A DNA stretch of 50,638 bases from Sphingobium scionense (GCF_014197035.1 NZ_JACIEU010000031.1:1-50638), one strand, 5' to 3'; positions 1 through 8,839 are shown, counted from the stretch's first letter. The notes: a model not told the origin generated them from the letters alone. Translations and numbers: made by a program.

Positions 1-17
1 GTGAACGATATTCCTGT

Positions 18-42
18 GCGCATGCGCCAGACTCGCATGCGA
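18..42. repeat. Two 10-bp palindromes sharing GCATGC
   Basis: GCGCATGCGC (18-27) and TCGCATGCGA (33-42) are each perfect palindromes with centres 15 bp apart, downstream of the LuxR-type gene. No gene is convincing in the first 91 bases. They could be a paired protein-binding site or chance in GC-rich DNA. Confidence 0.3.
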
Positions 43-91
43 ACGCAACAAAGGGAATCCCGAACCGGACTCTTATGTCAGGCGGAAACCA

Positions 92-847
92 CTAGTGCTT
101 GCGGAGCATCTCCGGGAAGCTCGCGAGACCGTCGAACAGCACCCGGGCGATCAGATTGCACCGCTGGATGTTGCCGTATGAGCGAAACACGGTCTTACAA
201 TGCTGATGGGCCGTATTCCTGGAAATTCCGAGGATATCTCCCATTTCCGCGTAGCTCTTGCCTTGGCCCAACAGCAACACGATTTCCCGTTGTCGTGGAG
301 TGATCTCCGGAGGGCAGGCAACGCTCAATCCCGCGGCCATGCGTGCCTGCCGCCGCATTGCCTCGAACGCATGAGAGGCGGCGTAGAAGGCGGCAGGCAG
401 AACCTCGCGGGAGATATCCCCCGACAAGGGCGTGGCGAAGGTGCAGCTCCCTGAATATTCACCGGGAAGATGGACGGGGATCGTATAGCCGGCCCGAAAA
501 TTGCGCAGTGCGCCTCGTTCGAGGATATGGCGGTGCCGCTCATTCAAGCGGTTCAACAAATGAGGATCGGGCCAGATAAACCCCGTATTTCGACCGTTGC
601 ACAGGAAATGGATGGGGTCATCCATATAGTAACCCTCATGGAAGACTTCGCTGAGCCAGCCAGGGGTATAGTTCGAGATGCCGAAGGACGTGGATGGTGG
701 ACTAAGAAGGTCGACATGATGGCCAATCGCGAAATGCCGGAAACCCAGGAAATAGGTAAGATGTTCAAGAACACCCTGTATTTCCTGGTTATCCTTTGCT
801 TCGTAAAATGCCTCAATGATCGACTGATATTCCTGGGAATGTAGCAT
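92..847 (-). CDS. LuxR family transcriptional regulator with autoinducer-binding domain
   Basis: The 251-aa protein has the two-domain layout of quorum-sensing LuxR/TraR regulators. Residues about 10-165 form the acyl-homoserine-lactone-binding domain, with conserved W64, the YMDDP motif near residue 75 and W92. Residues 182-240 form a LuxR-type helix-turn-helix beginning ITPRQREIVLLLGQGKS. The ATG at 847 was chosen over the in-frame start at 946 because AGAAGGAG lies a few bases upstream and the family similarity begins there. No luxI-type synthase is visible in the window, so it may be a solo sensor or be paired with a synthase elsewhere. It is transcribed away from the sigma-like gene, with a palindrome in the shared upstream region. 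The exact ligand cannot be read from sequence. Confidence 0.88.
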   Translation of the reverse strand: MLHSQEYQSIIEAFYEAKDNQEIQGVLEHLTYFLGFRHFAIGHHVDLLSPPSTSFGISNYTPGWLSEVFHEGYYMDDPIHFLCNGRNTGFIWPDPHLLNRLNERHRHILERGALRNFRAGYTIPVHLPGEYSGSCTFATPLSGDISREVLPAAFYAASHAFEAMRRQARMAAGLSVACPPEITPRQREIVLLLGQGKSYAEMGDILGISRNTAHQHCKTVFRSYGNIQRCNLIARVLFDGLASFPEMLRKH

Positions 848-953
848 GACTGGCTCCTTCTGGAGCGGGCTGCGAAAAAGCCTTGTCCGCCGGCCGCCGC
901 TCCAGAGCCGTCGGCCCCGAAACCTATCAAAAATGCTGCAAAGCAAAAATTTA

Positions 954-978
954 GTTGTTACTTCAACAAGGTAACAAC
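954..978. promoter_or_regulatory. Perfect inverted repeat between divergent regulator genes (candidate operator)
   Basis: GTTGTTAC (954-961) and GTAACAAC (971-978) are exact reverse complements separated by 9 bp. They sit about 107 bp upstream of the LuxR-type start and shortly upstream of the sigma-like gene. The size and symmetry suit a dimeric helix-turn-helix regulator, possibly a lux-box-like site for the LuxR-type protein. This function is inferred. Confidence 0.5.
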
Positions 979-1022
979 CCTCATTTCACGCGCACATATT
1001 GGTCGTCCGTGGGAAGGGGAGA

Positions 1023-1358
1023 GTGAGGCGAGAGGCGGGCTTACGCCCGGATTTCAACAACATCGCGAGCTTCGCCATGCCTCCCCGGATTCCCGCCAAA
1101 ATGGTTCAAGCTGTTTCCGCGATGCTTTCGCGCATGCGAAACAGGCACCGATCCGCAAAAGAGTTGCGCGAAGATACACGATGCCTGCGACGCATCATCC
1201 GCTCCGAACCGGAACCTGGCCGACGGATACTCGAACTCTATTTCATCGAGAAATGCCCGGTCGACGATATCGCGATTCGGCTTGATCTATCCCCGGAAAC
1301 GGTGCGCCGACACCTGCTGCGCGCAATACACCGCTTTGGAGAGGAGCGCATGTCTTGA
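1023..1358 (+). CDS. Sigma-70 region 4-like helix-turn-helix protein
   Basis: A small basic protein whose last 45 residues, beginning GRRILELYFIEKCPVDDIA, resemble sigma-70 region 4.2 or an RNA-polymerase sigma-like helix-turn-helix: amphipathic helix, turn, then the recognition helix SPETVRRHLLRAIHRF. No region 2 is present, so it is unlikely to be a complete sigma factor and is better seen as a small DNA-binding regulator. The start is uncertain: GTG at 1023 follows an AAGGGGA stretch, TTG at 999 extends the frame, and ATG at 1077 would leave the conserved part intact. It is divergent from the LuxR-type gene and may share regulation through the palindrome at 954-978. Confidence 0.65.
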   Translation: MRREAGLRPDFNNIASFAMPPRIPAKMVQAVSAMLSRMRNRHRSAKELREDTRCLRRIIRSEPEPGRRILELYFIEKCPVDDIAIRLDLSPETVRRHLLRAIHRFGEERMS

Positions 1359-1488
1359 ACGGTTTGCGCTCGCAAGCTGGCCGGCATCTCCAGCGCTATC
1401 GTCAAATCATAGCCAGGTCTGATCCCCACTCCACTGCACCTCGATTCCCCCGCGAACTTCATCGCCGGCCATTCAGGGATATGATGGC

Positions 1489-2418
1489 ATGAGCAATGTC
1501 AAGCCTGACCAACATCGCCGCGACGCCCTATGTGCCGACTCGCTCCGGTTGCAGGTAGTCGAGGCTGCGGGTGCAAATCTAGTCAAACGTCTGGGCGGCA
1601 GATGGCGCGGTGGACAGGGGCTTTGTCTCTGCCCCGCCCATGACGATCATGACCCAAGCCTCTCCGTCCGCGTCGGCGACTCTGCCCTGCTGTTCAAATG
1701 CTTCGCAGGCTGCGACACGATCGCCGTCTTACGGGCTATCCGCCGCCTTCACCTGGACTTGCCCGAGCGAGGCACCCCGATCTCATCGATCGGGCACCGC
1801 CCCTTTCAAATCGGATCGGGGCCGGCGCTGCGGGTCTGGGATGTCTCCAATCCGATAGCCGGCACCCCTGCCGAGGCCTATCTCGCTGGCCGTTTCCTCA
1901 CGCCGCCCTGGCGCGACCTTCGCTACAACCCGCGCACGCCATTGGGGCGAGGGAGGGCGGCCGTCTTTCGACCTGCGCTCATCGCCGCAGTCCGCGAGGA
2001 CCATCGGATCGTTGCCATCCATCGAACCTTTCTCGATCCCGTAGCGGCCTTGAAAGCCAATGATCTGACCGACCCGCGGATGATGCTCGGACGCCCCGGC
2101 CGCGGCGCCGTGCAACTGGCCCCTGCGACCACTATTCTTGGCCTTGCCGAAGGGATCGAAACGGCGCTCGCGGCGATGCGCCTTCATCGAATCCCGGTCT
2201 GGGCAACGCTCGGCGCCGAACGCGCTGCGCATGTCCTGCTGCCAAGCCGACTGGAACGCCTGGTGCTGCTCTTCGACAGGGATGCGGCGGGATGGAAAGC
2301 GAACCGCCAGATCCGTCTAGCCCATCAGCATACGGGTCTGGAGGTGTTCAGCCCATGGCCCCCCGTTCCTCATAATGACTGGGCAGATGTGCTCGAGAAC
2401 ATGCCGCGCGCGGCGTGA
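1489..2418 (+). CDS. Toprim domain protein with CHC2-like zinc finger (primase-like)
   Basis: The 309-aa protein combines an N-terminal zinc-finger motif (C46, C48, H51, then C71 and C75) of the DnaG CHC2 type with a C-terminal toprim domain. The toprim acidic residues are visible as E221 in AEGIETALA and D263/D265 in LLFDRDAAG. These proteins are common on alphaproteobacterial plasmids and integrative elements and are thought to act in plasmid DNA metabolism, possibly priming. It is shorter than DnaG and lacks a helicase domain. It precedes the ParB-like gene in the same direction, which suggests a replication or maintenance block. Catalytic activity is inferred from the motifs only. Confidence 0.85.
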   Translation: MSNVKPDQHRRDALCADSLRLQVVEAAGANLVKRLGGRWRGGQGLCLCPAHDDHDPSLSVRVGDSALLFKCFAGCDTIAVLRAIRRLHLDLPERGTPISSIGHRPFQIGSGPALRVWDVSNPIAGTPAEAYLAGRFLTPPWRDLRYNPRTPLGRGRAAVFRPALIAAVREDHRIVAIHRTFLDPVAALKANDLTDPRMMLGRPGRGAVQLAPATTILGLAEGIETALAAMRLHRIPVWATLGAERAAHVLLPSRLERLVLLFDRDAAGWKANRQIRLAHQHTGLEVFSPWPPVPHNDWADVLENMPRAA

Positions 2419-2589
2419 CGATCACTCCAATGCGGAAATCTGTGCGCTGCCACGAGCGCAAGGGCGCTTCCATCGCTGACAATCCATGTCGCCTGCAATC
2501 CTGTCTCGTGCCGCCCCGGCCCGGCGCAGCAAGAGGGAAGGGAGAGGGGATGGGCGGTTCGATGAGCGAGCCGCACAATGGAGAAACCC

Positions 2590-4632
2590 ATGTCCCAGAC
2601 TCCCATTCCCGTACCCGCTGCCAATCTCACCAAGTCACCCGTCAATGTCCGGACCCGCAGCGACGCGGACGCCGACGCGGAACTGGAAGCCAGCATCCTT
2701 GCCCACGGTCTCATCCAGAATCTGGTCGGCGTGCCGGTTTCGCGCAAGAAGGGCCACTACCGGATTACCGCCGGCGGTCGCCGCCTCGATGCCGTGCATC
2801 GCCTGATCGAAAAGGGCAGCCTGCCGGTCGATCATGCAATCCCTGTCCTGGTCCTCGACAACGCCAAGAATGGCCGCGAGGTCAGTCTCGTTGAAAATTT
2901 CGAGCGGCTTCCGATGGGGCCGGGCGACGAATGCCGCGCCTTCAGGGATATCATCGAGGTGGAAGGCAAGACGGCGGCCGACGTCGCCAAGCGGTTCGGG
3001 CTCACCGAACGCTTCGTGATGGGCCGCCTGCGTCTCGCCAACCTAGCTGAGCCGATCTTCGAGGCACTCGAGAATGGCGAGATCACGCTCGATGTCGCCA
3101 AGGCCTATTGCACGACGGCTGACAGCGCGCGCCAGAAAGCGATCTGGGACATGCTCTCGGATAGCTACTGCGGCCATTCCGTCAGTGAAATCCGCCGCCG
3201 CATTAAGGACTATAGCTATCGGGGCAACGATCCCCGCGTGCTGCTGGTCGGTCGCGATGCCTATGCGGCTGCGGGCGGGCGGATCGAGGACGCTGACCTC
3301 TATTCGGACGCGGACGACGAACGCTGGATCGACACCCATATCGTCGACGAGCTTGCAATGATGAAACTCGCAGCCGAAGCGGACATGCTGCGCGAACGGG
3401 AAGGCTTTGCCGAAGTCCGTCCCGTCGCCAACACCCGCGTCCCCTATATGGACACCTACGCCCTGACGCCGCTGCCTGTCGAGGCGCCTGCGCTCAGCGA
3501 GGAGCAGGAACAGCGCAAGCTCGAAATCGAGGAGGAACTGGCCGAACTGGAAGCCGAACTCGAGGATGAAGGCTGCGAGCCGGACGAGGAGGACCAGAAC
3601 CGCTACACTGCCCTCCAGACCGAGTTGTCGGCTATCGTCGAACGCGAACCCGTCGTCGATGCCGAGCAGAAGGCGAACGCGCTGGCTTATCTCGTGATCG
3701 GGCCGGACGGCCAGCCCCATATTCACCAGGAACTATTCATCGCGCCCGTCGCCACCGACGAAGAGGAGGAAGGTGACGAGGATGAAAGCCTCGATGATGG
3801 CGAAACCGTCGGCGAAATCCTCGCCGAAGAAGCCGGCGAGGACGAAGCGCGAAACAGCGCCCCGGTGATGAGCCAGCGCCTGCGTGAAATGCTCGCGATG
3901 ATGAAGACCGAATTGCTCGCGGTCCATGTCGCCAGCAATCCCGCATTCGCGCTGGATCTGGGCACCTTCATCATGGTCGATCGCGAATGTCGTTTCTCGT
4001 CCTCCGACATTCCGAGCGATCTGCGCGCCTCGGCTCCCGCCCGCCTCCTCGCAGACTTCAAGCCGGAAACGGCCGCTGTGGCGGAATGGAAGAAGCTCGA
4101 TGAGGCGCTCGATCGAAGCTGGGTCAATCACCAGGCCATCGCGGATCGCTATGACGCCTTCTCCGCTCTCCCCGATGAGGCGCGCGCAGCCTGGCTCGGC
4201 TGGGCCATCGCGCGCACGCTGCAGGCCGTCCCGATCGGCCGCCGCGAGGCAAGCTTCCTCGATCACGTCGGAACGAAACTCGAGATCGATGTCGCGGCCT
4301 GGTGGCGGCCGACCGCACTCACCTACTTCGACAAGCTGACCAAACCTGCCATTCTGAGCCTGTTCCAGGAGGTCGGTGGACTGGAGCTGCAATCGCGCTA
4401 TGCCGGTTCCAAGAAGCACGATCTTTCGGCTTCGGCCGAGCGGCTTTTCGGAGGCGACGTCATCATCGAGCCCGAGATCAAGGAACGGGCGCTTGCATGG
4501 CTTCCGGAAGCCATGCGCTTTGGCCCTGCCGAAATCGCTGGTGAACAGGGCGCATCGAGCGATGATCGTGATGCATCACCGAATGAGATCGTCGACGCCG
4601 ACAACGACGATCAGATCTCCCAGGCTGCCTGA
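2590..4632 (+). CDS. ParB/RepB-like partition protein with long acidic C-terminal half
   Basis: A 680-aa protein. Residues about 5-110 match the ParB N-terminal fold, with a GGRRLDAVH motif corresponding to the ParB arginine patch and a VENFERLPM segment. Residues 110-200 look like the central helix-turn-helix (TAADVAKRFGLTERFV). The region around residues 300-430 is very acidic and probably coiled or disordered, and the C-terminal third is unassigned. It is about twice the length of a classical ParB and belongs to the large plasmid ParB-like proteins found beside strawberry-notch genes. No parA is next to it. ATG 2590 was chosen over 2578 because GGAG lies five bases upstream. A role in plasmid maintenance is inferred. 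Confidence 0.85.
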   Translation: MSQTPIPVPAANLTKSPVNVRTRSDADADAELEASILAHGLIQNLVGVPVSRKKGHYRITAGGRRLDAVHRLIEKGSLPVDHAIPVLVLDNAKNGREVSLVENFERLPMGPGDECRAFRDIIEVEGKTAADVAKRFGLTERFVMGRLRLANLAEPIFEALENGEITLDVAKAYCTTADSARQKAIWDMLSDSYCGHSVSEIRRRIKDYSYRGNDPRVLLVGRDAYAAAGGRIEDADLYSDADDERWIDTHIVDELAMMKLAAEADMLREREGFAEVRPVANTRVPYMDTYALTPLPVEAPALSEEQEQRKLEIEEELAELEAELEDEGCEPDEEDQNRYTALQTELSAIVEREPVVDAEQKANALAYLVIGPDGQPHIHQELFIAPVATDEEEEGDEDESLDDGETVGEILAEEAGEDEARNSAPVMSQRLREMLAMMKTELLAVHVASNPAFALDLGTFIMVDRECRFSSSDIPSDLRASAPARLLADFKPETAAVAEWKKLDEALDRSWVNHQAIADRYDAFSALPDEARAAWLGWAIARTLQAVPIGRREASFLDHVGTKLEIDVAAWWRPTALTYFDKLTKPAILSLFQEVGGLELQSRYAGSKKHDLSASAERLFGGDVIIEPEIKERALAWLPEAMRFGPAEIAGEQGASSDDRDASPNEIVDADNDDQISQAA

Positions 4633-4963
4633 TCGGGACCGGGGGATGGGCTACGGCCCGTCCCCCTGGCTTCGAAGTTGAACGTTACGCGGCAAGAAGC
4701 CGAAATCGCGCCATTTGGGACCCACCTCCAACGAGAGCAACATGAAACTTGTCCCCTTTTCGCGCGAATTTATGATTATGCCGACGACTATTGCTCCTCG
4801 ACGATGGAGCCTATACGCCCAACCCTTCGCCGAGCAAATCGACCCGACTGGGCTGCAAATATCGCGTCCCGCAACAGCTTGTTCTTCATTTCCCTTGGCA
4901 TTTGCGTTATCGAATCAGGAACGAAGGGGGAAAATTGCGTGCGAAAGAAATCGAGTAGATTCA
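4633..4963. other. Non-coding stretch upstream of the AAA ATPase gene
   Basis: 331 bases between the ParB-like gene and the AAA ATPase. It is less GC-rich than its neighbours, especially 4840-4960. Open frames here lack family resemblance and appear accidental, including the 83-codon upstream extension of the ATPase frame. It probably holds the promoter of the ATPase-protease pair and the left edge of that insertion. I found no remnant of the parE C-terminus on the minus strand. Confidence 0.4.
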
Positions 4964-5959
4964 ATGTCTAACGCCAAGCAGATATTGGCAATGCTGCGCA
5001 GTCGAGCCGAAGGCGACGACGAGCAGTTCTACTCGATCGCTTTGCAGGTGGCCGCCGCCGAGGCGCGGCAGGGTCGCCGGGACACCGCTAACGACTTGCG
5101 CGCGGCGGTCGATACCGCACGCGCCGCGCGTGGCGTCAGCCCATCCATTCCGATCGCTTTCGCCCGCCCGCGCGGTGATCTCGAAGGTCTCCTCGACCTT
5201 CGTGAATCGACGGTGACGCTAGCCGACGTGATCCTGCCGGCCGCCGTGTCGGAGCGGCTTGGCAATGCTATCCTCCAGCAGCGGCGACGGGATTGGCTGC
5301 GCGAACATGGCAAGGCGCCCAACCGGCGTCTCCTTTTCGTCGGCCCGCCGGGATCAGGCAAAACCATGACCGCCGAAGCGCTGGCCGGCGAGTTGAAGCT
5401 GCCACTCTTCATCATAAGGCTGGAGGCGCTCATCACCCGCTTCATGGGTGAGACCGCCGCCAAGCTGCGGCTCGTGTTCGACGAAACCCTCCGCCGCCGC
5501 GCCGTCTATCTGTTCGACGAGTTCGATGCCGTAGGCGGGCATCGCACCGCCTCCAACGACGTTGCCGAGATGCGCCGCGTCCTCAACAGCTTCCTCCAAT
5601 TCATGGAGGAAAAGAGCGCCACCGATAGCCCGCTCGTGGCGGCGACCAATCATCCCGAGTTGCTCGATCGCGCTTTGCTGCGCCGCTTCGACGACGTGAT
5701 AGAGTTCGAGCTGCCCTCCGCCGAACAGGTGCGGGCGGTGGTCAAGGCCAACCTCAAGCCGCTCAAATATCCCCGATTGGCGTGGTCCACCATCGAGAAG
5801 GCGGCGCGCGGCCTCAGCCAGGCCGAGATCGCGCGCGCGGCCGACGAAGCCGTCAAGGCCGCGATCCTCGACCAGTGCGACCAGATAACCACGCCCGACA
5901 TCACCGCTCGCCTCGCCGAGCGCCAGGCGATGCGCACCGCGTTCTCCGCGAAACACTGA
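4964..5959 (+). CDS. ietA: AAA+ ATPase, IetA-like
   Basis: A 331-aa AAA+ ATPase with Walker A GPPGSGKT (residues 127-134), Walker B VYLFDEFD (181-188), a sensor-1 asparagine in ATNHPELLD, and an arginine-finger region DRALLRRFD. It is followed after 3 bp by a subtilisin-like protease gene. This ATPase-protease pairing defines the IetAS module, first described as a plasmid-stability locus on Agrobacterium Ti plasmids and later listed among anti-phage systems. The ATPase is thought to control or feed the protease. ATG 4964 was chosen because family-like sequence starts there; the upstream extension has odd composition. The name rests on architecture and context, not on an alignment. Confidence 0.85.
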   Translation: MSNAKQILAMLRSRAEGDDEQFYSIALQVAAAEARQGRRDTANDLRAAVDTARAARGVSPSIPIAFARPRGDLEGLLDLRESTVTLADVILPAAVSERLGNAILQQRRRDWLREHGKAPNRRLLFVGPPGSGKTMTAEALAGELKLPLFIIRLEALITRFMGETAAKLRLVFDETLRRRAVYLFDEFDAVGGHRTASNDVAEMRRVLNSFLQFMEEKSATDSPLVAATNHPELLDRALLRRFDDVIEFELPSAEQVRAVVKANLKPLKYPRLAWSTIEKAARGLSQAEIARAADEAVKAAILDQCDQITTPDITARLAERQAMRTAFSAKH

Positions 5960-5962
5960 CCT

Positions 5963-8464
5963 GTGGCGCAACACGACCGACCGCATCTCGACATTTCGGG
6001 ACTGGCTCACAGCGTTGCTTTCAAGTCGCCGGGCAGCAATGCCCGGCAGCGCCCGCTCATCCGCATCCGCGAGGACCACGGCCAGCGCTTGATCGCCGAA
6101 CTCGCTTCGGCTTTTCAGCACGCCGAGCAGGCCCGGCAGATGCGGGATGGGGCGCCGCCCCTTCCACCGCCGGACGGCACTTTCCTTGAAGTGGAGCTGT
6201 CGCCGCAAGCCGGCCCGACCACGCTCGAACGCACGCGGGAGAAAACGCGGCAAGGCGCCGTGACGTTCACCGAACAAGGCGCGCGCCGGATCGCCTTGTT
6301 CGTGCCCGACGACATGCGCGACGCGCTCGAAGCGGTGTTCCAGGATTACACGTTCGGGCCGCTCAACGAACGCACCGGCTCGCCCAAAGGGAAAACCCGC
6401 GTCGAGGCGATCGAGCATATCCGCGAGGCGCGCATCCGCACCTTCTGGCGGGACGATCCCGCCGCATTGCCCGAGGACCCCCAGGCGGAAATGTGGTGGT
6501 CGCTGTGGTGCTTCCGCGACCGGGTTGACCGCGTTCTCGAAGCCGCCGCCCAGCTTGGGCTCCATGTCGGCGAGGCCGACACCTTCCTGCGCTTTCCCGA
6601 AACCATCGTCGTTCCGGTCTATGGTCGCCGCGCCGCGATCGAGTTGTTACTGTTCGCCACGGGCGGCATCGCCGAGCTGCGGCGTGCCAGCGACAATCCC
6701 CATGTTTTCACCCATGACCTGCGCGACGAGGCGCGCGCGTTCATCGAAGACCTTGCCGAACGGACGATCTGGCCCGGCCGCGAGGCGCCGGCCATCTGCC
6801 TCCTCGATACCGGCGTCAATCGTGCCCATCCGCTGATCGAACCCGCCCTGGCGGTTGAAGACCTGTTGAGTGTCGATCCCGCCTGGGGCGGCGACGATCA
6901 TGCGCCCGGCTCCGGCCACGGCACCGGCATGGCGGGATTGGCTCTGCACGGCGACCTCGTGGCGCCCTTGGCCGATCAGGAACAGCGACGCCTGACCCAC
7001 CGACTGGAATCGGTCAAAATCCTGCCGCCCGCAGGGTTTCCCGCGAACGACCCGCACGCTTACGGTCCGATCACCCAAGGCGCCATCGCACGCGCCGAAA
7101 TCCAGAACCCCGACCGCGCGCGCCTGTTCTGCATGGCCGTTACCAATGGCGGACGCAGCGGCGCCGAGGCGACCGCATGGAGCGCCGCCATCGACCAGGC
7201 TGCGGCCGGCGCCGAATCCGAGGATCAGGAAAACCCGTCGCCCAAGCGGCTCATCGTCCTCGCGGCGGGCAACGTCCCCGACCACGCCGATCCGGCGGAG
7301 ATCACCGACGCCGACGCCTTTCCGGCGGAAGATCCTTGTCAGGCGTGGAACGCGCTGGCGATCGGCGGCTACACCGAAAAGAGCCAGATCGCGGAGGCCG
7401 GCTATGAGGACTGGTCGCCGATGGCGGCGGTCGGCGCCGGAAGCCCCTACAGCCGCACCTCCTATCTCTGGCGCGCCGGTCAATCGCCGTTCAAGCCCGA
7501 CCTCGTATTCGAGGCGGGCAACCGGGCGATCAGCCCCGCCAAAACCGAAGCGATTGCCGGCCTCGACTCCCTTTCGCTTCTCACCACCGCGCGCGATGTC
7601 GGTCAGCGTCCGCTCGACAGCTTTTGGGCTACCAGCGCCGCCACGGCGCAGGCGGCGCGCCTAGCCGCGCAGATCGCGGCGGATCACCCCGACTATTGGC
7701 CCGAGACCATCCGCGCGCTGATGGTCCATAGCGCGCGCTGGACGCCGCTGATGACCGATGCCATCACGGCCTGCGCCGCCAAGCGCGACAAGGCGGATTG
7801 TCTTCGCCGCTATGGATATGGCCTTCCCGATCTCGCCCGCGCGCGCGCCTCCGCGATCGACGATCTCGCCCTTGTCGCGCAAAGGGAGATTCAGCCCTTC
7901 CGCAAGGAGTCGTCAGGCATCCGCTTCAACGAGGCCCATGTCTATCCGCTGCCCTGGCCACGCCAGATTCTCGAAGACCTCGACAATCTGCGCGTGCGGC
8001 TGAAGGTGACGCTCTCCTATTTCATCGAGCCCAATCCCAGCTTCGCCACGGCGATCGACCCGGCGCGCTATCAATCCTTCGGCCTGCGGTTCGACTTGAA
8101 GCGGTCACGCGAGACCACCGCGAACTTCCTGCGCAGGAACAACGCCGAAGGGCGTGAGGAAAATGACCCGCGGCCGGTCAGCGAGAATAATGATGGTTGG
8201 CTGTTCGGCGAGCGCACCATCTCGGCCGGATCGCTGCACGTCGATATTTGGGAAGGCCCGGCCGTCGAACTGGCCGCCCGAAACATGCTCTATATCCACC
8301 CGATCACCGGCTGGTGGCGGGAGCGAACCGGCCTCAAGCGCTTCAACGACAGAGCGCGCTACGCCCTCGTCGTCAGTCTTGAGACGCCGGAGGCGGAAGT
8401 CGATCTCTACACTCCGATCGAAGCGGCCATTCCGACGCTGATCGACGTCAAGATCGAAGGCTAA
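5963..8464 (+). CDS. ietS: S8 family subtilisin-like serine protease, IetS-like
   Basis: An 833-aa protein with the S8 catalytic triad in order: D282 in ICLLDTGVN, H319 in GSGHGTGMAG, and S558 in FWATSAATAQAA; N436 in VLAAGN is the likely oxyanion residue. There is a roughly 270-residue N-terminal extension and a 250-residue C-terminal region. No secretion signal is visible, so it should act in the cytoplasm, as expected for a partner of the AAA ATPase 3 bp upstream. It starts with GTG at 5963 and the two genes are surely co-transcribed. In the IetAS system the protease is the presumed effector; its substrate is not known to me. The end of the gene overlaps a truncated parE on the other strand. 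Confidence 0.87.
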   Translation: MAQHDRPHLDISGLAHSVAFKSPGSNARQRPLIRIREDHGQRLIAELASAFQHAEQARQMRDGAPPLPPPDGTFLEVELSPQAGPTTLERTREKTRQGAVTFTEQGARRIALFVPDDMRDALEAVFQDYTFGPLNERTGSPKGKTRVEAIEHIREARIRTFWRDDPAALPEDPQAEMWWSLWCFRDRVDRVLEAAAQLGLHVGEADTFLRFPETIVVPVYGRRAAIELLLFATGGIAELRRASDNPHVFTHDLRDEARAFIEDLAERTIWPGREAPAICLLDTGVNRAHPLIEPALAVEDLLSVDPAWGGDDHAPGSGHGTGMAGLALHGDLVAPLADQEQRRLTHRLESVKILPPAGFPANDPHAYGPITQGAIARAEIQNPDRARLFCMAVTNGGRSGAEATAWSAAIDQAAAGAESEDQENPSPKRLIVLAAGNVPDHADPAEITDADAFPAEDPCQAWNALAIGGYTEKSQIAEAGYEDWSPMAAVGAGSPYSRTSYLWRAGQSPFKPDLVFEAGNRAISPAKTEAIAGLDSLSLLTTARDVGQRPLDSFWATSAATAQAARLAAQIAADHPDYWPETIRALMVHSARWTPLMTDAITACAAKRDKADCLRRYGYGLPDLARARASAIDDLALVAQREIQPFRKESSGIRFNEAHVYPLPWPRQILEDLDNLRVRLKVTLSYFIEPNPSFATAIDPARYQSFGLRFDLKRSRETTANFLRRNNAEGREENDPRPVSENNDGWLFGERTISAGSLHVDIWEGPAVELAARNMLYIHPITGWWRERTGLKRFNDRARYALVVSLETPEAEVDLYTPIEAAIPTLIDVKIEG

Positions 8465-8558
8465 AGCGCTGCGCTGGCGACGCGGCAGCGGCGATATAGT
8501 CGCAGATGGCATCAACATGGTCACGCGCTTCCGGCGTGACGATGATGGAATGGGCCAC
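8448..8558 (-). pseudogene. Truncated parE-type toxin (N-terminal 32 residues remain)
   Basis: Two bases after the ParD stop, a GTG-started frame encodes an N-terminus typical of RelE/ParE toxins: HSIIVTPEARDHVDAIC, then DYIAAAASPAQRF. Family toxins run about 95-100 residues, but here resemblance ends near codon 32 and the frame stops at 8448-8450, inside the 3-prime end of the protease gene. The loss of similarity coincides with the protease stop codon (8462-8464), which suggests that insertion of the ATPase-protease island removed the rest of the toxin. The catalytic C-terminal part is gone, so it should be inactive. Confidence 0.7.
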
Positions 8559-8560
8559 CT

Positions 8561-8839
8561 TCAGTTGCGCTTGGTCACCCGCTTGTGCCGTTCGGCTAGC
8601 CCGGCGCGCACGTCGTCGAGCGGAATTCCGCGCGAGGGATCGGCCTGATAGGCATCATAGGCAGGGACGACCTCGTTGCGCAGCCATCGATTCACGGCCC
8701 GGTCCCGTGCATCAAGCGCGCGCAGCCCATCGCGAATGACTTCGCTCTCGCTGGCATATTCGCCCGACGCTACCTTGGCGCACACTGGCGCCGCCATGTC
8801 GTTCGGCAGCGTCACGCTGAACTGTTGGGTTGTCTGCAT
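8561..8839 (-). CDS. ParD family antitoxin (ribbon-helix-helix)
   Basis: A 92-aa CopG/ParD-type antitoxin. The N-terminus, QFSVTLPNDMAAPVCAKVAS, forms the DNA-binding ribbon, followed by GEYASESEVIRDGLRALDARD, the helix pair. The C-terminal tail normally wraps the ParE toxin. ATG 8839 has a good AAGGAG upstream. The toxin partner immediately downstream is truncated, so this is probably an orphan antitoxin that can still autorepress and might neutralise related toxins. Confidence 0.85.
   Translation of the reverse strand: MQTTQQFSVTLPNDMAAPVCAKVASGEYASESEVIRDGLRALDARDRAVNRWLRNEVVPAYDAYQADPSRGIPLDDVRAGLAERHKRVTKRN

Noticed and set aside
4715..4963. N-terminal extension of the AAA ATPase
   Set aside because: Odd composition and no family sequence; the ATG at 4964 begins the conserved protein.
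4633..4963. Missing C-terminal part of parE on the far side of the IetAS island
   Set aside because: Translating the minus strand of this gap gave no ParE-like ending, so a simple split by insertion is not shown; a deletion must also be assumed.
5354..6565. 403-codon open frame on the minus strand
   Set aside because: It lies opposite the AAA ATPase and protease genes, whose motifs are intact; GC-rich third positions create long antisense frames. No family resemblance.
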